64,000 bases of DNA from Luteimonas rhizosphaericola (GCF_029888045.1 NZ_JARXRN010000016.1:124001-188000); one strand, 5' to 3'. Positions 46,362-56,944 are shown, counted from the first letter of the stretch. Numbers and translations: made by a program. The notes: a model not told the origin generated them from the letters alone.

Positions 46362-48265
46362 GGAAGGGCCGCGTCCGCGGCAGGCCGGCGGGCGGGCGCG
46401 AGTGCGCGCAGGCGCGTGCCCAACAGCGTGAGGTTGGATTCGGTGTCTTCGAGCCGCCGCCGCTGCTCGGCCGGCAGCCAGGCCCGCGCCTCGCGAAGCA
46501 GGTCGTCGCGCAGGCGGCGCAATCGCGCATCGTCGCGCGCCACCGCAATCGGCAGGCGGGCGCGCTCGTCGCCATGCGGCAGGCCGTAGCCGTCTCCCGG
46601 CAGCAGCGTCGCCGGCCGGCCGGCATAGGCGCCGTCCTGCAGCCACTGGCGCAGGCGCACGAGCGGCGCCGCATCCGCCGCCGCAGGACCCGAGGTGTCC
46701 GCGGACAGATCCGCGCGGCCAGCCTCCGCCTCCCGCGTCGTCGCCCCCTCCGCGCGCAGCAGGCGCTGCTTGAGCAGTTCGCGCGCCTGGGCCTCGTCGC
46801 GGCGCAGTGCGGCCTGCTCCAGCACCAGCAGTGCGGCGGTGGCGCGCAGGTCGGCGTCCGCCTGCCAGGGTCGCCGCTGCGCCGGCTCCAGCGCGAACCA
46901 GGCCTGGGCGTGCGCGGCGGGAAGCGCGCGACCGGACCCGGCGACGGCGAACATGTCGTCGAAATAGGCGTCCATCGAGGCGAAGCGGTAACCCAGGCGC
47001 AGCGCCGCCTCCGGATCGTCCAGCACCGAGGCGTCGGCCACGCCGTCGCGTTCCAGCCGGCGCAGCAGGCCGGTGGGCGTGATGCTGCGCAGGTCCGCGC
47101 CGGCCAGCCGCGGGACGCCGTCGTTGAGCAGCTTCCAGGTCTCCACCGCGCAGTTGTTGGTGATGAAGCGGTAGCGCCCGTCGTAGCTCCAGTGCACCTG
47201 CGCGGCGCGTTCGAGCAGGCTTGCGATCTCCCCGCGCTCCAGCCGCAGCGGCACCGAGCGCAGGCCGCGCAGCTCGACCCGGGTGTACTCGTCGATCACC
47301 TGCGACAGCGGCAGGATGAACAGGCGCGCGGGGTACGCGCCGGTGAGGCCGCGCCAGCTCGAGACCTGCACGTCGTCGACGAAGGCGCGGAACGAGAGCA
47401 CCAGGTGGTGCGGCAGGTCCAGCCGGCACTCCGGGCCGGGTGCACGGCCCGGCGCGCAGACCACCAGGCGCAGCATCGAATGGCCCCAGCGGCTCATGGC
47501 GCGCTCGTCCGGCTCGGCCAGCAGGTAGTCCACCGCGTACACGCGCGCCGGGTCCAGCGCCTGCAGCTGGAGGGCCGCGCCGTCGTCGCCCGCCGCCGCC
47601 AGCGGCAGCTCCACACTGCACGGCGCGGGCTCCATGGACGGGATGCCGAAATGCGCCCGCAGCAGCCGGTCCAGTGCCGGGCGCCGGCAGGCGTAACCGG
47701 GATCGAGCAGGAAATGCTCGAAGTTCACCGCCACGAATTCGGCGGGCGATGCGAGCTCGTACGGATCCGGACTGCGTTCGCGCATCGTATTGCGCGGCGT
47801 GCGCAGCCCGAACCGCAGCGGCACCACCGGCCAGCCCGCCAGGTCGAGCAGGCGCGGGTCACGCGCGAGGTCGTCGGCGCCGGAACGCGCATGCACGTGC
47901 GCCAGTTCGTGCAGCAGGGCCGAGAGCGCGGCGCGCGCACCGGCATCCGCGGCATCGGCATCAGAGTCGCGCGCCATCCAGCCGTCGAGCAGTTCCCGCC
48001 GCAGCGCGATGCGTCCGTCGCGCGCACGGCCGTGCACGTCCGCGGGCAGGTCGTCCCGCCAGCGCAGCGCTACCTCGCGGTCAAGCCGAAGCAGAAAAGC
48101 ATTCGGCAGGCGCGCCAGCGCGGCGTCGGCCAGGGCGCGCGTCGCATCGGTTTCGGCGGCGGTGAGGCCCTGCGGATCGACCGTCACCCGGAGCGCCGCC
48201 GACGCCGGCAGTGCGGCGCCGACCAGCGCGGCCAGTACGGCGATGCGGGCTGCACGCAGCCGCAT
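46358..48265 (-). CDS. DUF4105 (Lnb N-terminal-like) periplasmic protein with HExxH motif
   Basis: The 635-residue protein has a Sec signal (MRLRAARIAVLAALVGAALPASA) and two modules. The first carries HELAH (119-123) followed by SPAEFVAVNFEHFLLDPGYACRRP, which looks like a gluzincin zinc site (HExxH...E). The second has the DUF4105 landmarks RWGHSMLRLVVC and FITNNCAVETWKLLN, where His and Cys resemble an NlpC/P60-like dyad, plus a long helical C-terminus. It may act on envelope proteins or peptidoglycan; neither activity is shown. It lies 12 bases after the DUF2388 gene, so the two form an operon. Its stop codon is part of a family B repeat. Confidence 0.8.
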   Translation of the reverse strand: MRLRAARIAVLAALVGAALPASAALRVTVDPQGLTAAETDATRALADAALARLPNAFLLRLDREVALRWRDDLPADVHGRARDGRIALRRELLDGWMARDSDADAADAGARAALSALLHELAHVHARSGADDLARDPRLLDLAGWPVVPLRFGLRTPRNTMRERSPDPYELASPAEFVAVNFEHFLLDPGYACRRPALDRLLRAHFGIPSMEPAPCSVELPLAAAGDDGAALQLQALDPARVYAVDYLLAEPDERAMSRWGHSMLRLVVCAPGRAPGPECRLDLPHHLVLSFRAFVDDVQVSSWRGLTGAYPARLFILPLSQVIDEYTRVELRGLRSVPLRLERGEIASLLERAAQVHWSYDGRYRFITNNCAVETWKLLNDGVPRLAGADLRSITPTGLLRRLERDGVADASVLDDPEAALRLGYRFASMDAYFDDMFAVAGSGRALPAAHAQAWFALEPAQRRPWQADADLRATAALLVLEQAALRRDEAQARELLKQRLLRAEGATTREAEAGRADLSADTSGPAAADAAPLVRLRQWLQDGAYAGRPATLLPGDGYGLPHGDERARLPIAVARDDARLRRLRDDLLREARAWLPAEQRRRLEDTESNLTLLGTRLRALAPARRPAADAALP

Positions 48266-48277
48266 CCGCAGCCGCCG

Positions 48278-48580
48278 TCAGCGGGCGAGGATCGACTGCG
48301 CCAGTGCCAGGTCGCTCGCCGAACGCGCGCCGGCGTCGTCCTCGCGCAGGTGACGCAGGGCCGCTTCCAGGCGAGCGCCGCGGATCGCGCCATCGCTGGC
48401 GACGAACAGGGCGGCGTCCTCGCGCGCTTCGACCACCACCTTGTCGTCGCCGGAGGTGCTGCCCGACGAGGCCGACGAGCCCGCGGCCGAGCTTCCGCCC
48501 GTGGTGCCGCCGAAGCTCCCGGCATGGGCGGCGAGGCTGGTGCAGGCGAACAGGGCGAACCCAAGGGCGATGCGGATCAT
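48278..48580 (-). CDS. DUF2388 small secreted protein
   Basis: This 100-residue protein has a signal peptide (MIRIALGFALFACTSLAAHA), a Ser/Gly-rich linker and the DUF2388 core VVVEAREDAALFVASDGAIRGARLEAALRHLRED...SDLALAQSIL. The family is found in Pseudomonas and relatives, often beside DUF4105 genes, as here. Function unknown; the pairing suggests a shared envelope role. Start at 48580 gives a proper signal peptide. Confidence 0.82.
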   Translation of the reverse strand: MIRIALGFALFACTSLAAHAGSFGGTTGGSSAAGSSASSGSTSGDDKVVVEAREDAALFVASDGAIRGARLEAALRHLREDDAGARSASDLALAQSILAR

Positions 48581-48671
48581 CGTCGGCCGTCGTGTGTGCG
48601 GAGGAACCGGGAGGGTAGCCGCTCGAGGGCCGCGATGGCTGAACACCGGGCACACCGGCGGCGGCCGCGCG

Positions 48672-50057
48672 TCACGGGTCGAACAGCTTGCCCGGATTCA
48701 TCAGCCCGTCGGGATCGAGCACGCGGCGGATGCCGCGCATCAGCGCGATCTCCGCCTCGTCGCGGGTCGAGGCGAGGTACGGCTTCTTGACCAGGCCGAT
48801 GCCGTGCTCGGCGGAGATGCTGCCGCCGTGGCGCTGCAGTTCCCCCGCCAGCAGCTTCGTCACCCGTTCGCACTCGGCCACGAACTCCGGCTGCGCCATG
48901 CCGTCGGGCTTGAGCACGTTGATGTGCAGGTTGCCGTCGCCGATATGGCCGAACCACACCACCTCGAAATGCGGGTACTCCTGCGCCAGCAGGGCTTGGG
49001 TCTCGGCCAGGAAGGCGGGCATGGCCGAGATCCGCACCGCGACGTCGTTCTTGTACGGCACGTAGGGCGCCAGGCTCTCGGTGATGCCCTCGCGCAGGCG
49101 CCACAGCTGCGCCGCCTGGGCCTGGCTCTGGCTGATCACGCCGTCGAGCACCCAGCCCTCGCCCACGCAGTGCTCGAACGCCGCCAGCGCCGCGCCCTCC
49201 TCCGCCTCGCCCGCGGCGAACTCGGTGACGACATAGTACGGATGGGTCTCGTCGAACGGCGCCTGCGCGCCGTGCACGAGCACGTGGTGCAGGGCGCGGT
49301 CGGTGAAGAACTCGAACGCTTCCAGCCGCAGCCGCGCGCGGAGGGTCTCGAACACCCGCATCAGCGATGCGAAATCCGGCAGCGCGAGCAGCATCACGCT
49401 GCTGTCCGGCGGCGGGTCGGCAAGCCGCAGCGTGGCCTCGACGATGATCCCGAGCGTGCCTTCGGACGCGACCGCGAGATGGCGCAGGTCGTAACCGCTG
49501 GAGTTCTTGACCAGGGCGCGCCCCAGGTCGAGCAGTTCGCCGCGACCGTCGACCAGCTTCAGTCCGGCCACCCAGTCGCGGGTATTGCCGTAGCGGATCA
49601 CGCGGATGCCGCCGGCGTTGGTGGCGATGTTGCCGCCGATGGTGCACGAGCCGCGCGCGGCGAAGTCCACCGGATACGCAAGGCCGTGCTCGCGCGCCGC
49701 GTTCTGAAGCGCCTCCAGCGGCATGCCGGCCTGGACGGTCAGCGTGCGGTCGACCGGGTCGAAGCCGAGCGCGCGGTTCATCCGCTCCAGGCTGACGACC
49801 AGTTCGCCGTTCGCGGCGACCGCGCCGCCCGACAGCCCCGTGCGACCACCGGACGGCACCAGCGCCACGCCTTCGGCCCGCGCCCAGCGCACGATCGCCT
49901 GCACCTGCTCCACGCTCGACGGCAGTGCGATCGCCAGCGGCGCGGGCGTCCAGCGCCGGGTCCAGTCGCGGCCGTAGTGCTCGAGGTCGGCCGGATCGGT
50001 GAGCAGGCGCAGTTCGGGCAGCGTCTGCGCGAGCGCGGCCAGGCGCGGGTCGGTCAT
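48672..50057 (-). CDS. FAD-binding oxidase, D-2-hydroxyglutarate dehydrogenase-like
   Basis: The 461-residue protein has the PCMH-type FAD site (VPSGGRTGLSGGAVAANGELVVSLERMN, RGSCTIGGNIATNAGGIRVIRYGNTRDWV) and the vanillyl-alcohol-oxidase-family C-terminus (HIGDGNLHINVLKP and ISAEHGIGLVKKPYL with the metal-binding His residues). It would oxidise D-2-hydroxyglutarate, or another D-hydroxy acid such as D-lactate, using a flavin and the electron-transfer chain. It is divergent from serA; in other bacteria such an enzyme recycles the 2-hydroxyglutarate produced by SerA. I chose the ATG at 50057. Confidence 0.88.
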   Translation of the reverse strand: MTDPRLAALAQTLPELRLLTDPADLEHYGRDWTRRWTPAPLAIALPSSVEQVQAIVRWARAEGVALVPSGGRTGLSGGAVAANGELVVSLERMNRALGFDPVDRTLTVQAGMPLEALQNAAREHGLAYPVDFAARGSCTIGGNIATNAGGIRVIRYGNTRDWVAGLKLVDGRGELLDLGRALVKNSSGYDLRHLAVASEGTLGIIVEATLRLADPPPDSSVMLLALPDFASLMRVFETLRARLRLEAFEFFTDRALHHVLVHGAQAPFDETHPYYVVTEFAAGEAEEGAALAAFEHCVGEGWVLDGVISQSQAQAAQLWRLREGITESLAPYVPYKNDVAVRISAMPAFLAETQALLAQEYPHFEVVWFGHIGDGNLHINVLKPDGMAQPEFVAECERVTKLLAGELQRHGGSISAEHGIGLVKKPYLASTRDEAEIALMRGIRRVLDPDGLMNPGKLFDP

Positions 50058-50404
50058 CGGAACTCGCCGGGGGAAACGGGAGCGCAAGCGTGCCAGCCGT
50101 GGTGTCGGGCGTCCAGCGAACCGCGATCGCCGCCATCCGCCGCTGCGGAGCGTCCGTCGGGCCGGCACATGGATTCGTGCCATCGCGCCGGCAGGCCCGC
50201 GATCGACACGACGCGCGAGCACGATGTCGGCACACCATCGAGCGACGCGATGCCGCACCTGTTTCGCATGCAACGAACCCGATGCGAGGCGCAGTGTTCC
50301 GCCGGTCGCGCCCGCTGTTCCGCCCGGCGCGCCAAAGCGGCCTTGTGCAGTGCGCAAACGCGCGCGTGCATCTGGAATAATGCCGGTCCCGCCGCCAGCA
50401 CCGG
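50058..50404. other. divergent promoter region between D2HGDH and serA
   Basis: About 350 bases have no convincing gene; the frame upstream of the dehydrogenase is open but lacks family similarity. AATAAT near 50376-50381 is a -10 candidate for serA. No operator palindrome stands out. Confidence 0.45.
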
Positions 50405-51658
50405 ATGTCGACGCGCATGACGCCCCTGAAGACCTCGTTCCCGAAGCAGGACATCCGCGTGGTGCTGTTCGAAGGCATCAGCCGCAGCGCGGTCGAGGTG
50501 TTCGAGGCCGCCGGCTACGACCAGGTGGAGCTGCTGCCGAAGTCGCTCGCGGGCCAGGACCTGATCGACAAGGTCGCCGGTGCGCACATCATCGGCATCC
50601 GCTCGCGCACCCAGCTCACCGCCGAGGTGATCGGGCAGGCGCGCAAGCTGATCACCGTCGGCTGCTTCTGCATCGGCACCAATCAGGTCGACCTCGACGC
50701 CGCCGAGCTGGCCGGCATCCCGGTGTTCAACGCGCCCTACTCCAACACCCGCAGCGTCGCCGAGCTGGTGCTGGCCGAGGCGATCCTGCTGATGCGCGGG
50801 ATCCCGCAGAAGAACGCCGAATGCCACCGCGGCGGCTGGAGCAAGTCCGCGCTGGGCAGCCACGAGGTGCGCGGCAAGACGCTGGGGATCGTCGGCTACG
50901 GCCACATCGGCACCCAGGTGGGCGTGCTGGCCGAGTCGCTGGGCATGCAGGTGCTGTTCCACGACATCGAGGCCAAGCTTTCGCTCGGCAACGCGCGCGC
51001 GGCCGCGAGCCTGGACGACCTGCTCGAACGCTCGGACGTGGTCACCCTGCACGTGCCCGAGACGCCGGCCACACAGATGATGTTCGGCGCCGGGCAGATC
51101 GCGCGCATGAAGCCCGGCGCGCACCTGATCAACGCCTCGCGCGGCACCGTCGTCGACATCGACGCGCTGGCCGCCGCGCTCGACTCGGGCCAGGTGGGCG
51201 GCGCGGCCGTGGACGTGTTCCCGGTCGAACCCAAGGGCAATGACGACCGCTTCGAATCGCCCCTGGTGGGGCGCGACAACGTCATCCTGACCCCGCACGT
51301 GGGCGGCAGCACGCTGGAGGCGCAGGACAACATCGGCACCGAGGTCGCCGCCAAGCTGGTGCGCTACAGCGACAACGGCAGTACCCTGTCGGCGGTGAAT
51401 TTTCCGGAAGTCACCCTGCCCGAGCACGCCGGCAGCCACCGCATCCTGCACATCCACCGCAACGTGCCGGGCGTGCTGTCGAAGGTCAACGAACTGTTCT
51501 CGCGCGAGGGCGTGAACATCGACGGCCAGTTCCTGCGCACCGACGCCAAGGTGGGCTACGTGGTGATCGACGTCGCCTCCAGCCCGGAGACCACCGCGCG
51601 CCTGCGCGCGGCGCTCAACGAGATCGAGGGCACGCTACGCACGCGGGTGCTGTACTGA
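50405..51658 (+). CDS. serA: D-3-phosphoglycerate dehydrogenase
   Basis: The 417-residue protein has the substrate-binding half (LLPKSL, IGIRSRTQLT), a Rossmann core (GIVGYGHIGTQVGVLAESLGM), the catalytic trio region (NASRGTVVDIDAL, DVFPVEPK, LTPHVGGSTLEAQ) and a C-terminal ACT domain (RILHIHRNVPGVLSKVNELFSREGVNI) for serine feedback. It makes 3-phosphohydroxypyruvate from 3-phosphoglycerate, the first step of serine synthesis. This type can also reduce 2-oxoglutarate to D-2-hydroxyglutarate, which the divergent dehydrogenase would reoxidise. Start could be 50405 or the ATG at 50417. Confidence 0.93.
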   Translation: MSTRMTPLKTSFPKQDIRVVLFEGISRSAVEVFEAAGYDQVELLPKSLAGQDLIDKVAGAHIIGIRSRTQLTAEVIGQARKLITVGCFCIGTNQVDLDAAELAGIPVFNAPYSNTRSVAELVLAEAILLMRGIPQKNAECHRGGWSKSALGSHEVRGKTLGIVGYGHIGTQVGVLAESLGMQVLFHDIEAKLSLGNARAAASLDDLLERSDVVTLHVPETPATQMMFGAGQIARMKPGAHLINASRGTVVDIDALAAALDSGQVGGAAVDVFPVEPKGNDDRFESPLVGRDNVILTPHVGGSTLEAQDNIGTEVAAKLVRYSDNGSTLSAVNFPEVTLPEHAGSHRILHIHRNVPGVLSKVNELFSREGVNIDGQFLRTDAKVGYVVIDVASSPETTARLRAALNEIEGTLRTRVLY

Positions 51659-51817
51659 GGCGCGACTGCCTGCGCGAGCGCGCCGAACGCGCGCCGACGT
51701 ATGGGGTCGCTTCCGCTGCCGCGCCGGCGCACTCACCCGTCCGGAACGCACCGGGTGCTTGAATGCGGCGTCGCGCCTGCACGGTGCGACACCTGATCCG
51801 ACTTACGGGGACCGCCC

Positions 51818-52501
51818 ATGCCGCGCGCCGACACCGCCTTCCTGTTCGACCTCGACGGCACCCTCGTCGACAGCGTCTACCAGCATGTGCTGGCGTGGAA
51901 GGAGGCGCTCGACCGCGAAGGCGTGGACCTGTCGGTCTGGCGCATCCATCGCAAGATCGGCATGAGCGGCGGCCTGTTCACCAACATCCTGCTGCGCGAG
52001 ACCGGGCTGGACATCACCGACGAGCGCCTGCAGCGCCTGCGCGCCTGGCACGCGGAGGCCTACAACCGCCAGGCCGCGGCCGGCGCCATCCGCCCCCTGC
52101 CCGGCGCCCCGGAACTGCTCGCCTTCCTCACCGCCGAGGGCATTCCGTGGGCGATCGCGACCAGCGGCCGGATGGAAACCGCCGCGCCCAACATCGCCGC
52201 GCTCGGCGTGGACCCGGACAAGGTGCCGGTGGTGACCCGCGACCAGGTGCGCTACGCCAAGCCCGATCCGGACCTGTTCCTGGCCGCCGCCGAGCGGCTG
52301 GGCGTCGACATCGGCCAGTCGCTGGTGATCGGCGACAGCATCTGGGACATGCTCGCCGCGCAGCGCGCCCGCGCCCTCGGCGTGGGCCTGCTCTCGGGCG
52401 GCTACGGCCAGGAGGAGCTGGAGCGGTCGGGCGCGTTCCGGGTCTATGCCGATCCGGCCGACCTGCTGCGCCACATCGACGAGGTGGCGGCGCGGCGCTG
52501 A
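51818..52501 (+). CDS. HAD family hydrolase (subfamily IA)
   Basis: The 227-residue HAD enzyme has motif I FLFDLDGTLVD, motif II IATSG, the Lys of AKPDPDLFLAAAERL and motif IV VIGDSIWDMLAAQRA. A helical cap (VDLSVWRIHRKIGMSG...) follows motif I, as in phosphoglycolate-phosphatase-like and beta-phosphoglucomutase-like members. It is likely a small-molecule phosphatase; substrate unknown. The preceding 160 bases are intergenic after serA. Confidence 0.85.
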   Translation: MPRADTAFLFDLDGTLVDSVYQHVLAWKEALDREGVDLSVWRIHRKIGMSGGLFTNILLRETGLDITDERLQRLRAWHAEAYNRQAAAGAIRPLPGAPELLAFLTAEGIPWAIATSGRMETAAPNIAALGVDPDKVPVVTRDQVRYAKPDPDLFLAAAERLGVDIGQSLVIGDSIWDMLAAQRARALGVGLLSGGYGQEELERSGAFRVYADPADLLRHIDEVAARR

Positions 52502-52574
52502 GCCTTCACCCGCCGCACCGGGCGGGACGGCGGCGCGGGCTTGCGCCGCGTGGCGACCGGCGTTCGCGGGAGTC

Positions 52575-53135
52575 TCAGCCGTCCGCCAGCCACCGCTGCG
52601 CCATGCGCCGCAGGGAGGCATCGGCCTGCGCGTCGTCGCTGACGTCGCGGATCCCGCGCCAGGCCAGGTCGATCGATTCGGGACTCACCACGTAGCGCTC
52701 GTTGTCGCCGGCGTGCACCACGTAGCGCACGTCGTAGTGCCAGTGCCCCGGGACGTCGCGATGCTCTGGAATCCAGTGCCGGTCGAGGTCGAAGATCTCC
52801 GGATCCACGCGCAGGCCGGAGAGTCCGGACTCCTCTTCCGCCTCGCGCAGCGCCACGCGCGCCAGGTCGCGGTCGCCATCGGCGTGGCCGCCGGGCTGCA
52901 GCCACAGCCCCAGCTTGCGGTGGTGGGTCAGCAGCACGCGGGTGCGCGAGCGGTCGACCAGCCAGGCCGAGGCGGTGAAATGCCCCGCCAGCCGCGCGCG
53001 CAGGAACGGGTCCTCGGGGTCGCGCAGCAGTGCGGCGAACTCCACCGCCTGCGTGGCCTGCTCGGGCCTGCGCACCGCGTAGGCGGCGAAGGCCGCGTCC
53101 AGCGCGTCGAGCGCATGCGCCTCGTGGCTCGCCAT
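52575..53135 (-). CDS. NUDIX hydrolase
   Basis: This 186-residue protein has an N-terminal helical part ([21 protein letters not shown]) and a NUDIX domain. The NUDIX box is [24 protein letters not shown]; the second half REAEEESGL is canonical, while the first Glu of the box is replaced by Arg, as in some members of this subgroup. [16 protein letters not shown] follows. Substrate is unknown (a nucleoside diphosphate derivative). Start: the ATG at 53135 has GGGGACGG upstream; the upstream ATG at 53168 has a poorly spaced site. Confidence 0.82.
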   Translation of the reverse strand: MASHEAHALDALDAAFAAYAVRRPEQATQAVEFAALLRDPEDPFLRARLAGHFTASAWLVDRSRTRVLLTHHRKLGLWLQPGGHADGDRDLARVALREAEEESGLSGLRVDPEIFDLDRHWIPEHRDVPGHWHYDVRYVVHAGDNERYVVSPESIDLAWRGIRDVSDDAQADASLRRMAQRWLADG

Positions 53136-53279
53136 GTCCGTCCCCGCCGGTTCCTGGAAACCTGTCATTCTCCCGCATCCGCTCGCGGGTTGTGCAGTGC
53201 ATCACCGTTTGGCAAGGTAGCAACGGTAACCTTCGCCGTCGCGCCGCGCGGCTGTCGTCCACTTTCCAGGGGAGCATCG

Positions 53280-54767
53280 ATGTCGAAGAGTCTGTTCAGG
53301 GTCAAGCCGGTCGAGCCGGCGCCGCACGTGGATGCGGGCGAACCGGTCGAGGGCTCCCTGCAGGGCGAAGCGACGCTCAAGCGCACCCTGACCGCCCGCC
53401 ACCTGATCCTGCTGGGGATCGGTGCGGTGATCGGCGCGGGCATCTTCGTGCTCACCGGGCAGGCCGCGGCCAATCACGCCGGCCCGGCGATCATGCTCAG
53501 CTTCGTGCTCGCGGGCTTCGCCTGCGCCATGGCGGGCCTGTGCTATGCCGAGTTCGCGTCGATGATGCCGGTCTCCGGCAGCGCCTACTCCTACTCGTAC
53601 GCGACCCTCGGCGAGTTCGTGGCCTGGTTCATCGGCTGGTGCCTGGTCCTGGAATACCTGTTCGCGTCCTCGACGGTCGCGGTCGGCTGGTCGGGCTACC
53701 TCGTCAGCTTCCTTACCACGACCCTGGGCGTGCCCTTCCCGGCGCAGTTCGCCTCGGCGCCCCTGGCCTGGGTGAACGGCGAGTTCGTCGCCACCGAAGG
53801 CCTGATCAACCTGCCGGCGGTGCTGATCGTCGCGGCGGTCAGCGGCCTGTGCTACGTGGGCATCACCCAGTCGGCGTTCGTCAACGCCATCGTCGTGGCG
53901 ATCAAGGTCGCGGTCATCGCCGCGTTCCTCGGCTTCGGCGCCCAGTACGTCAACCCCGAGAACTGGACGCCCTTCATCCCGGCCAATACCGGCCCCGGCC
54001 AGTTCGGCATGGACGGCGTGTTCCGCGCCGCGGCGATCGTGTTCTTCGCCTACATCGGCTTCGACGCGGTCTCCACCGCCGCGGGCGAGGCCAAGAACCC
54101 GCAGCGCGACATGCCGATCGGCATCCTCGGTTCGCTGGCGGTCTGCACGGTGATCTACATCGCCGTGTGCGCGGTGCTCACCGGCATGACCCACTACACC
54201 CTGCTCAACACCGCCAAGCCGGTGGCGACCGCGCTGGAGGAAGTGCTCAAGGCCGATCCCGGCGCCAGCGTCGGCTGGCTGAAGACCGCGGTGGAGATCG
54301 GCGCGATCGCGGGCCTGTCCTCGGTCATCCTGGTGATGCTGATGGCGCAGCCGCGCATCTTCTATTCGATGTCGCGCGACGGCCTGATGCCGGCGATCTT
54401 CGGCAAGGTGCACCCGAAGTTCCACACGCCCTACGTCGGCACGATCATCGTGGGCATCGTGGCCTGCCTGCTGGCCGGCTTCATGCCGCTGAGCGTGCTC
54501 GGCGAGCTGGTCGCGATGGGCACGCTGGTCGCCTTCGCCACGGTCTGCCTCGGCGTGCTGATCCTGCGCCATACGCGCCCGGATCTCGCGCGCCCGTTCC
54601 GCGTCCCCATGTACTGGCTGATCTGCCCGCTCGGCGTGCTGGCGTGCATGTTCCTGTTCTTCCAGTCGTTCAAGGAGCACTGGGTGGTGTTCGTGCTGTG
54701 GACGATCGTCGGCCAGCTGATCTACTTCCTTTACGGCTACCGCAACAGCAAGCTCAACAAGGCCTGA
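53280..54767 (+). CDS. APC-family amino-acid permease (cationic amino-acid transporter-like)
   Basis: The 495-residue protein has about 12 transmembrane segments. It begins with [15 protein letters not shown], the APC consensus for the unwound first helix, and has [52 protein letters not shown] and [13 protein letters not shown], typical of the YfnA/CAT subgroup. It imports amino acids with protons or by facilitation; the substrate cannot be read. GGGGAG precedes the ATG. A second permease follows 66 bases later on the same strand, so they are probably co-transcribed. Confidence 0.9.
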   Translation: MSKSLFRVKPVEPAPHVDAGEPVEGSLQGEATLKRTLTARHLILLGIGAVIGAGIFVLTGQAAANHAGPAIMLSFVLAGFACAMAGLCYAEFASMMPVSGSAYSYSYATLGEFVAWFIGWCLVLEYLFASSTVAVGWSGYLVSFLTTTLGVPFPAQFASAPLAWVNGEFVATEGLINLPAVLIVAAVSGLCYVGITQSAFVNAIVVAIKVAVIAAFLGFGAQYVNPENWTPFIPANTGPGQFGMDGVFRAAAIVFFAYIGFDAVSTAAGEAKNPQRDMPIGILGSLAVCTVIYIAVCAVLTGMTHYTLLNTAKPVATALEEVLKADPGASVGWLKTAVEIGAIAGLSSVILVMLMAQPRIFYSMSRDGLMPAIFGKVHPKFHTPYVGTIIVGIVACLLAGFMPLSVLGELVAMGTLVAFATVCLGVLILRHTRPDLARPFRVPMYWLICPLGVLACMFLFFQSFKEHWVVFVLWTIVGQLIYFLYGYRNSKLNKA

Positions 54768-54833
54768 CGCGGCCTGCCCACCGGCGGCGCCGCGCGGCGC
54801 CGCCCTCCGTACGCCTGCGCAGGCCCAGCCTCC

Positions 54834-56132
54834 ATGTCGGTAAGCACCGCAAAGAAGATCGGACCCGTGCTGGCGACCTTCGTGGTCGCCAACAACATGA
54901 TCGGCTCGGGATTCTTCCTGCTGCCGGCGTCACTGGCCGAGATCGGCGGCGTGACCGCCTTCTCCTGGCTCATCGGCACCCTGATCGCGATGGCGCTGGG
55001 CGGTGCGTTCGCGCGGCTGGCGCGGCAGTACCCCGATCTGAATTCGCCCGACGACTACGTGCGGCCCGCGCTGGGCCGCGACATGGGGTTCCTGGCCACC
55101 ACGCTGTACTGGATCTCGTCGTGGATGGGCAACAACGCGATCGCCGTGGCCGCGTTCGGCTATCTGGTGATCCTGCTGCCGATCGACGACAGCGGCAGCG
55201 TGCGCCTGGTCGGGCAGATCGCGCTGATCTGGCTGATGTTCGCCCTGAACCTGCTAGGGCCGCGCTCGATCGCGCGCTTCCAGTCGATGTGCGTGATCTT
55301 CGGCCTGCTGCCGGTGGCGATGGTGCTGGTCGCCGGCTGGGGCAGCTTCGACCCGCAGATCTACCAGGACAGCTGGAACCGGACCGGCGAGTCCGACGCG
55401 GCGGCCGTGTTCGGCCAGCTGGCGCCGGTGTTCTGGGCCTTCGTCGGCCTGGAGACCGGCGCGATGGTCGCCGGCGTGGTGAAGAACCCCGACCGCAACG
55501 TGCCGATCGCCACCCTCGGCGGGATCCTGATCGCCGGGGTGGTCTACCTGGTGTCCTCGGTGCTGATGATGGGGATCGTGCCGGCGCAGGAAATGGCCGC
55601 CTCGAGCGCGCCGTTCGCGCTGGTCGCCGGGCGCATGTTCGGCGAATGGGCGATCCCGCTGATCGCGGCCGCCGCCGCGCTCAAGGCCACCGGGACGCTC
55701 GGGGGCTGGATGCTGGTCACCGGCGAATCGGGCGCCCGCGCGGCCCAGCGCGGGTTCCTGCCGGCGGTGTTCGGGCGGTTGCGCGCGAACGGCGCCGCGG
55801 GCTGGGGGCTGTTCATCATCGCGCTGTCGATGACCGCCTTCGCGTTCCTCACCGTCGCGCCGACCGTGGGCGGGCAGTTCTCGCTGATCATCAACATGGT
55901 GGTCACGCTGGTGGTGATGGCCTACATCGCCGCGGGGCTGAGCCTGCTGTTCGGCACCCGCGAGCGCCCCTCCACCGCGGGCGACCGCGTCCTGGGGATG
56001 CTGGCGCTGGTCGCCTGCGGACTGCTGGTGTGGTCGACCGACGTCGACGTGCTGATCGGCGCGCTGGTGATCGCGCTGCTGGCCTGGGCCGCGTACCGCG
56101 GCTTCGCACGTCGAAGGACCACCGAGCGCTAG
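54834..56132 (+). CDS. APC-family permease (AdiC/basic amino-acid antiporter-like)
   Basis: The 432-residue protein has 12 predicted transmembrane segments and the APA signature [64 protein letters not shown] matches the arginine/agmatine and lysine antiporter family, including the Glu of GLETG. It lies just downstream of the first permease. Exchange of a basic amino acid for its amine is possible; no decarboxylase gene is nearby, so substrate is uncertain. Confidence 0.87.
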   Translation: MSVSTAKKIGPVLATFVVANNMIGSGFFLLPASLAEIGGVTAFSWLIGTLIAMALGGAFARLARQYPDLNSPDDYVRPALGRDMGFLATTLYWISSWMGNNAIAVAAFGYLVILLPIDDSGSVRLVGQIALIWLMFALNLLGPRSIARFQSMCVIFGLLPVAMVLVAGWGSFDPQIYQDSWNRTGESDAAAVFGQLAPVFWAFVGLETGAMVAGVVKNPDRNVPIATLGGILIAGVVYLVSSVLMMGIVPAQEMAASSAPFALVAGRMFGEWAIPLIAAAAALKATGTLGGWMLVTGESGARAAQRGFLPAVFGRLRANGAAGWGLFIIALSMTAFAFLTVAPTVGGQFSLIINMVVTLVVMAYIAAGLSLLFGTRERPSTAGDRVLGMLALVACGLLVWSTDVDVLIGALVIALLAWAAYRGFARRRTTER

Positions 56133-56188
56133 TCCGCGCGGGCGCCGCGGCGGGTGTCGGCCGGCACGGCTGCCGCTACACTGGCGCC

Positions 56189-56833
56189 ATGGACTCCGCC
56201 GCCTCCTACGATCCCCAGGCCCTGCGCGACCGCGCCGCGCAACTGATCGCCAACGTCCGCGAGCTGTCGCAACTCGGATGGACGCCGGCGACCAGCAGCA
56301 ACTTCTCCGCCCGCCTCGACGCCGGCCATGCCGCGATCACCGTCTCCGGCCGCGACAAGGGCCGGCTGGTGGAGGACGACATCATGGTGGTCGATTTCGA
56401 CGGGCGCGCCGTCGGCAGCGCCCACCGCCCGTCCGCCGAGACCCTGCTGCACACCCAGCTCTACCGCCGCTTCGACGACGTCGGCTGCATCCTGCACACG
56501 CACTCGCGCCACCAGACGGTGGCCTCGCGCCTGTTCGCCGGTCCCGGCCACGTGCGGCTGGAGGGCTATGAACTGCTCAAGGCCTTCCGCGGCAACGAGA
56601 CCCACGAAACCGCCATCGACGTGCCGGTGCTGCCCAACAGCCAGCACATGCCCACCCTCGCCGCCCAGGTCGACGCCCTGCTCGACCGCGGGCCGATGTG
56701 GGGCTACCTGATCGACGGCCACGGGCTGTACGCCTGGGGCCGCGACATGGCCGAGGCGCGCCGGCACCTGGAGGCGTTCGACTTCCTGCTCGGATGCGAG
56801 CTGGAGATCCGCCGGCTCGCCGTCGCGCGCTGA
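56189..56833 (+). CDS. mtnB: methylthioribulose-1-phosphate dehydratase
   Basis: The 214-residue class II aldolase-fold protein has [24 protein letters not shown] and the zinc histidines in [15 protein letters not shown], plus [24 protein letters not shown]. It dehydrates methylthioribulose 1-phosphate in methionine salvage. It is first in a mtnB-mtnD-mtnC run with 111 and 35-base gaps. Confidence 0.93.
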   Translation: MDSAASYDPQALRDRAAQLIANVRELSQLGWTPATSSNFSARLDAGHAAITVSGRDKGRLVEDDIMVVDFDGRAVGSAHRPSAETLLHTQLYRRFDDVGCILHTHSRHQTVASRLFAGPGHVRLEGYELLKAFRGNETHETAIDVPVLPNSQHMPTLAAQVDALLDRGPMWGYLIDGHGLYAWGRDMAEARRHLEAFDFLLGCELEIRRLAVAR

Positions 56834-56944
56834 CGCGAGCTCCGTTGCAGCGGCGCAACGCCCGCGTTGCGGCCGCATCACCACCCGCGGCCGGCGCAGC
56901 TGGTAGCCTTCCGTTTCCCCCGACGCCCCGTTGAGCCGCCCGCC

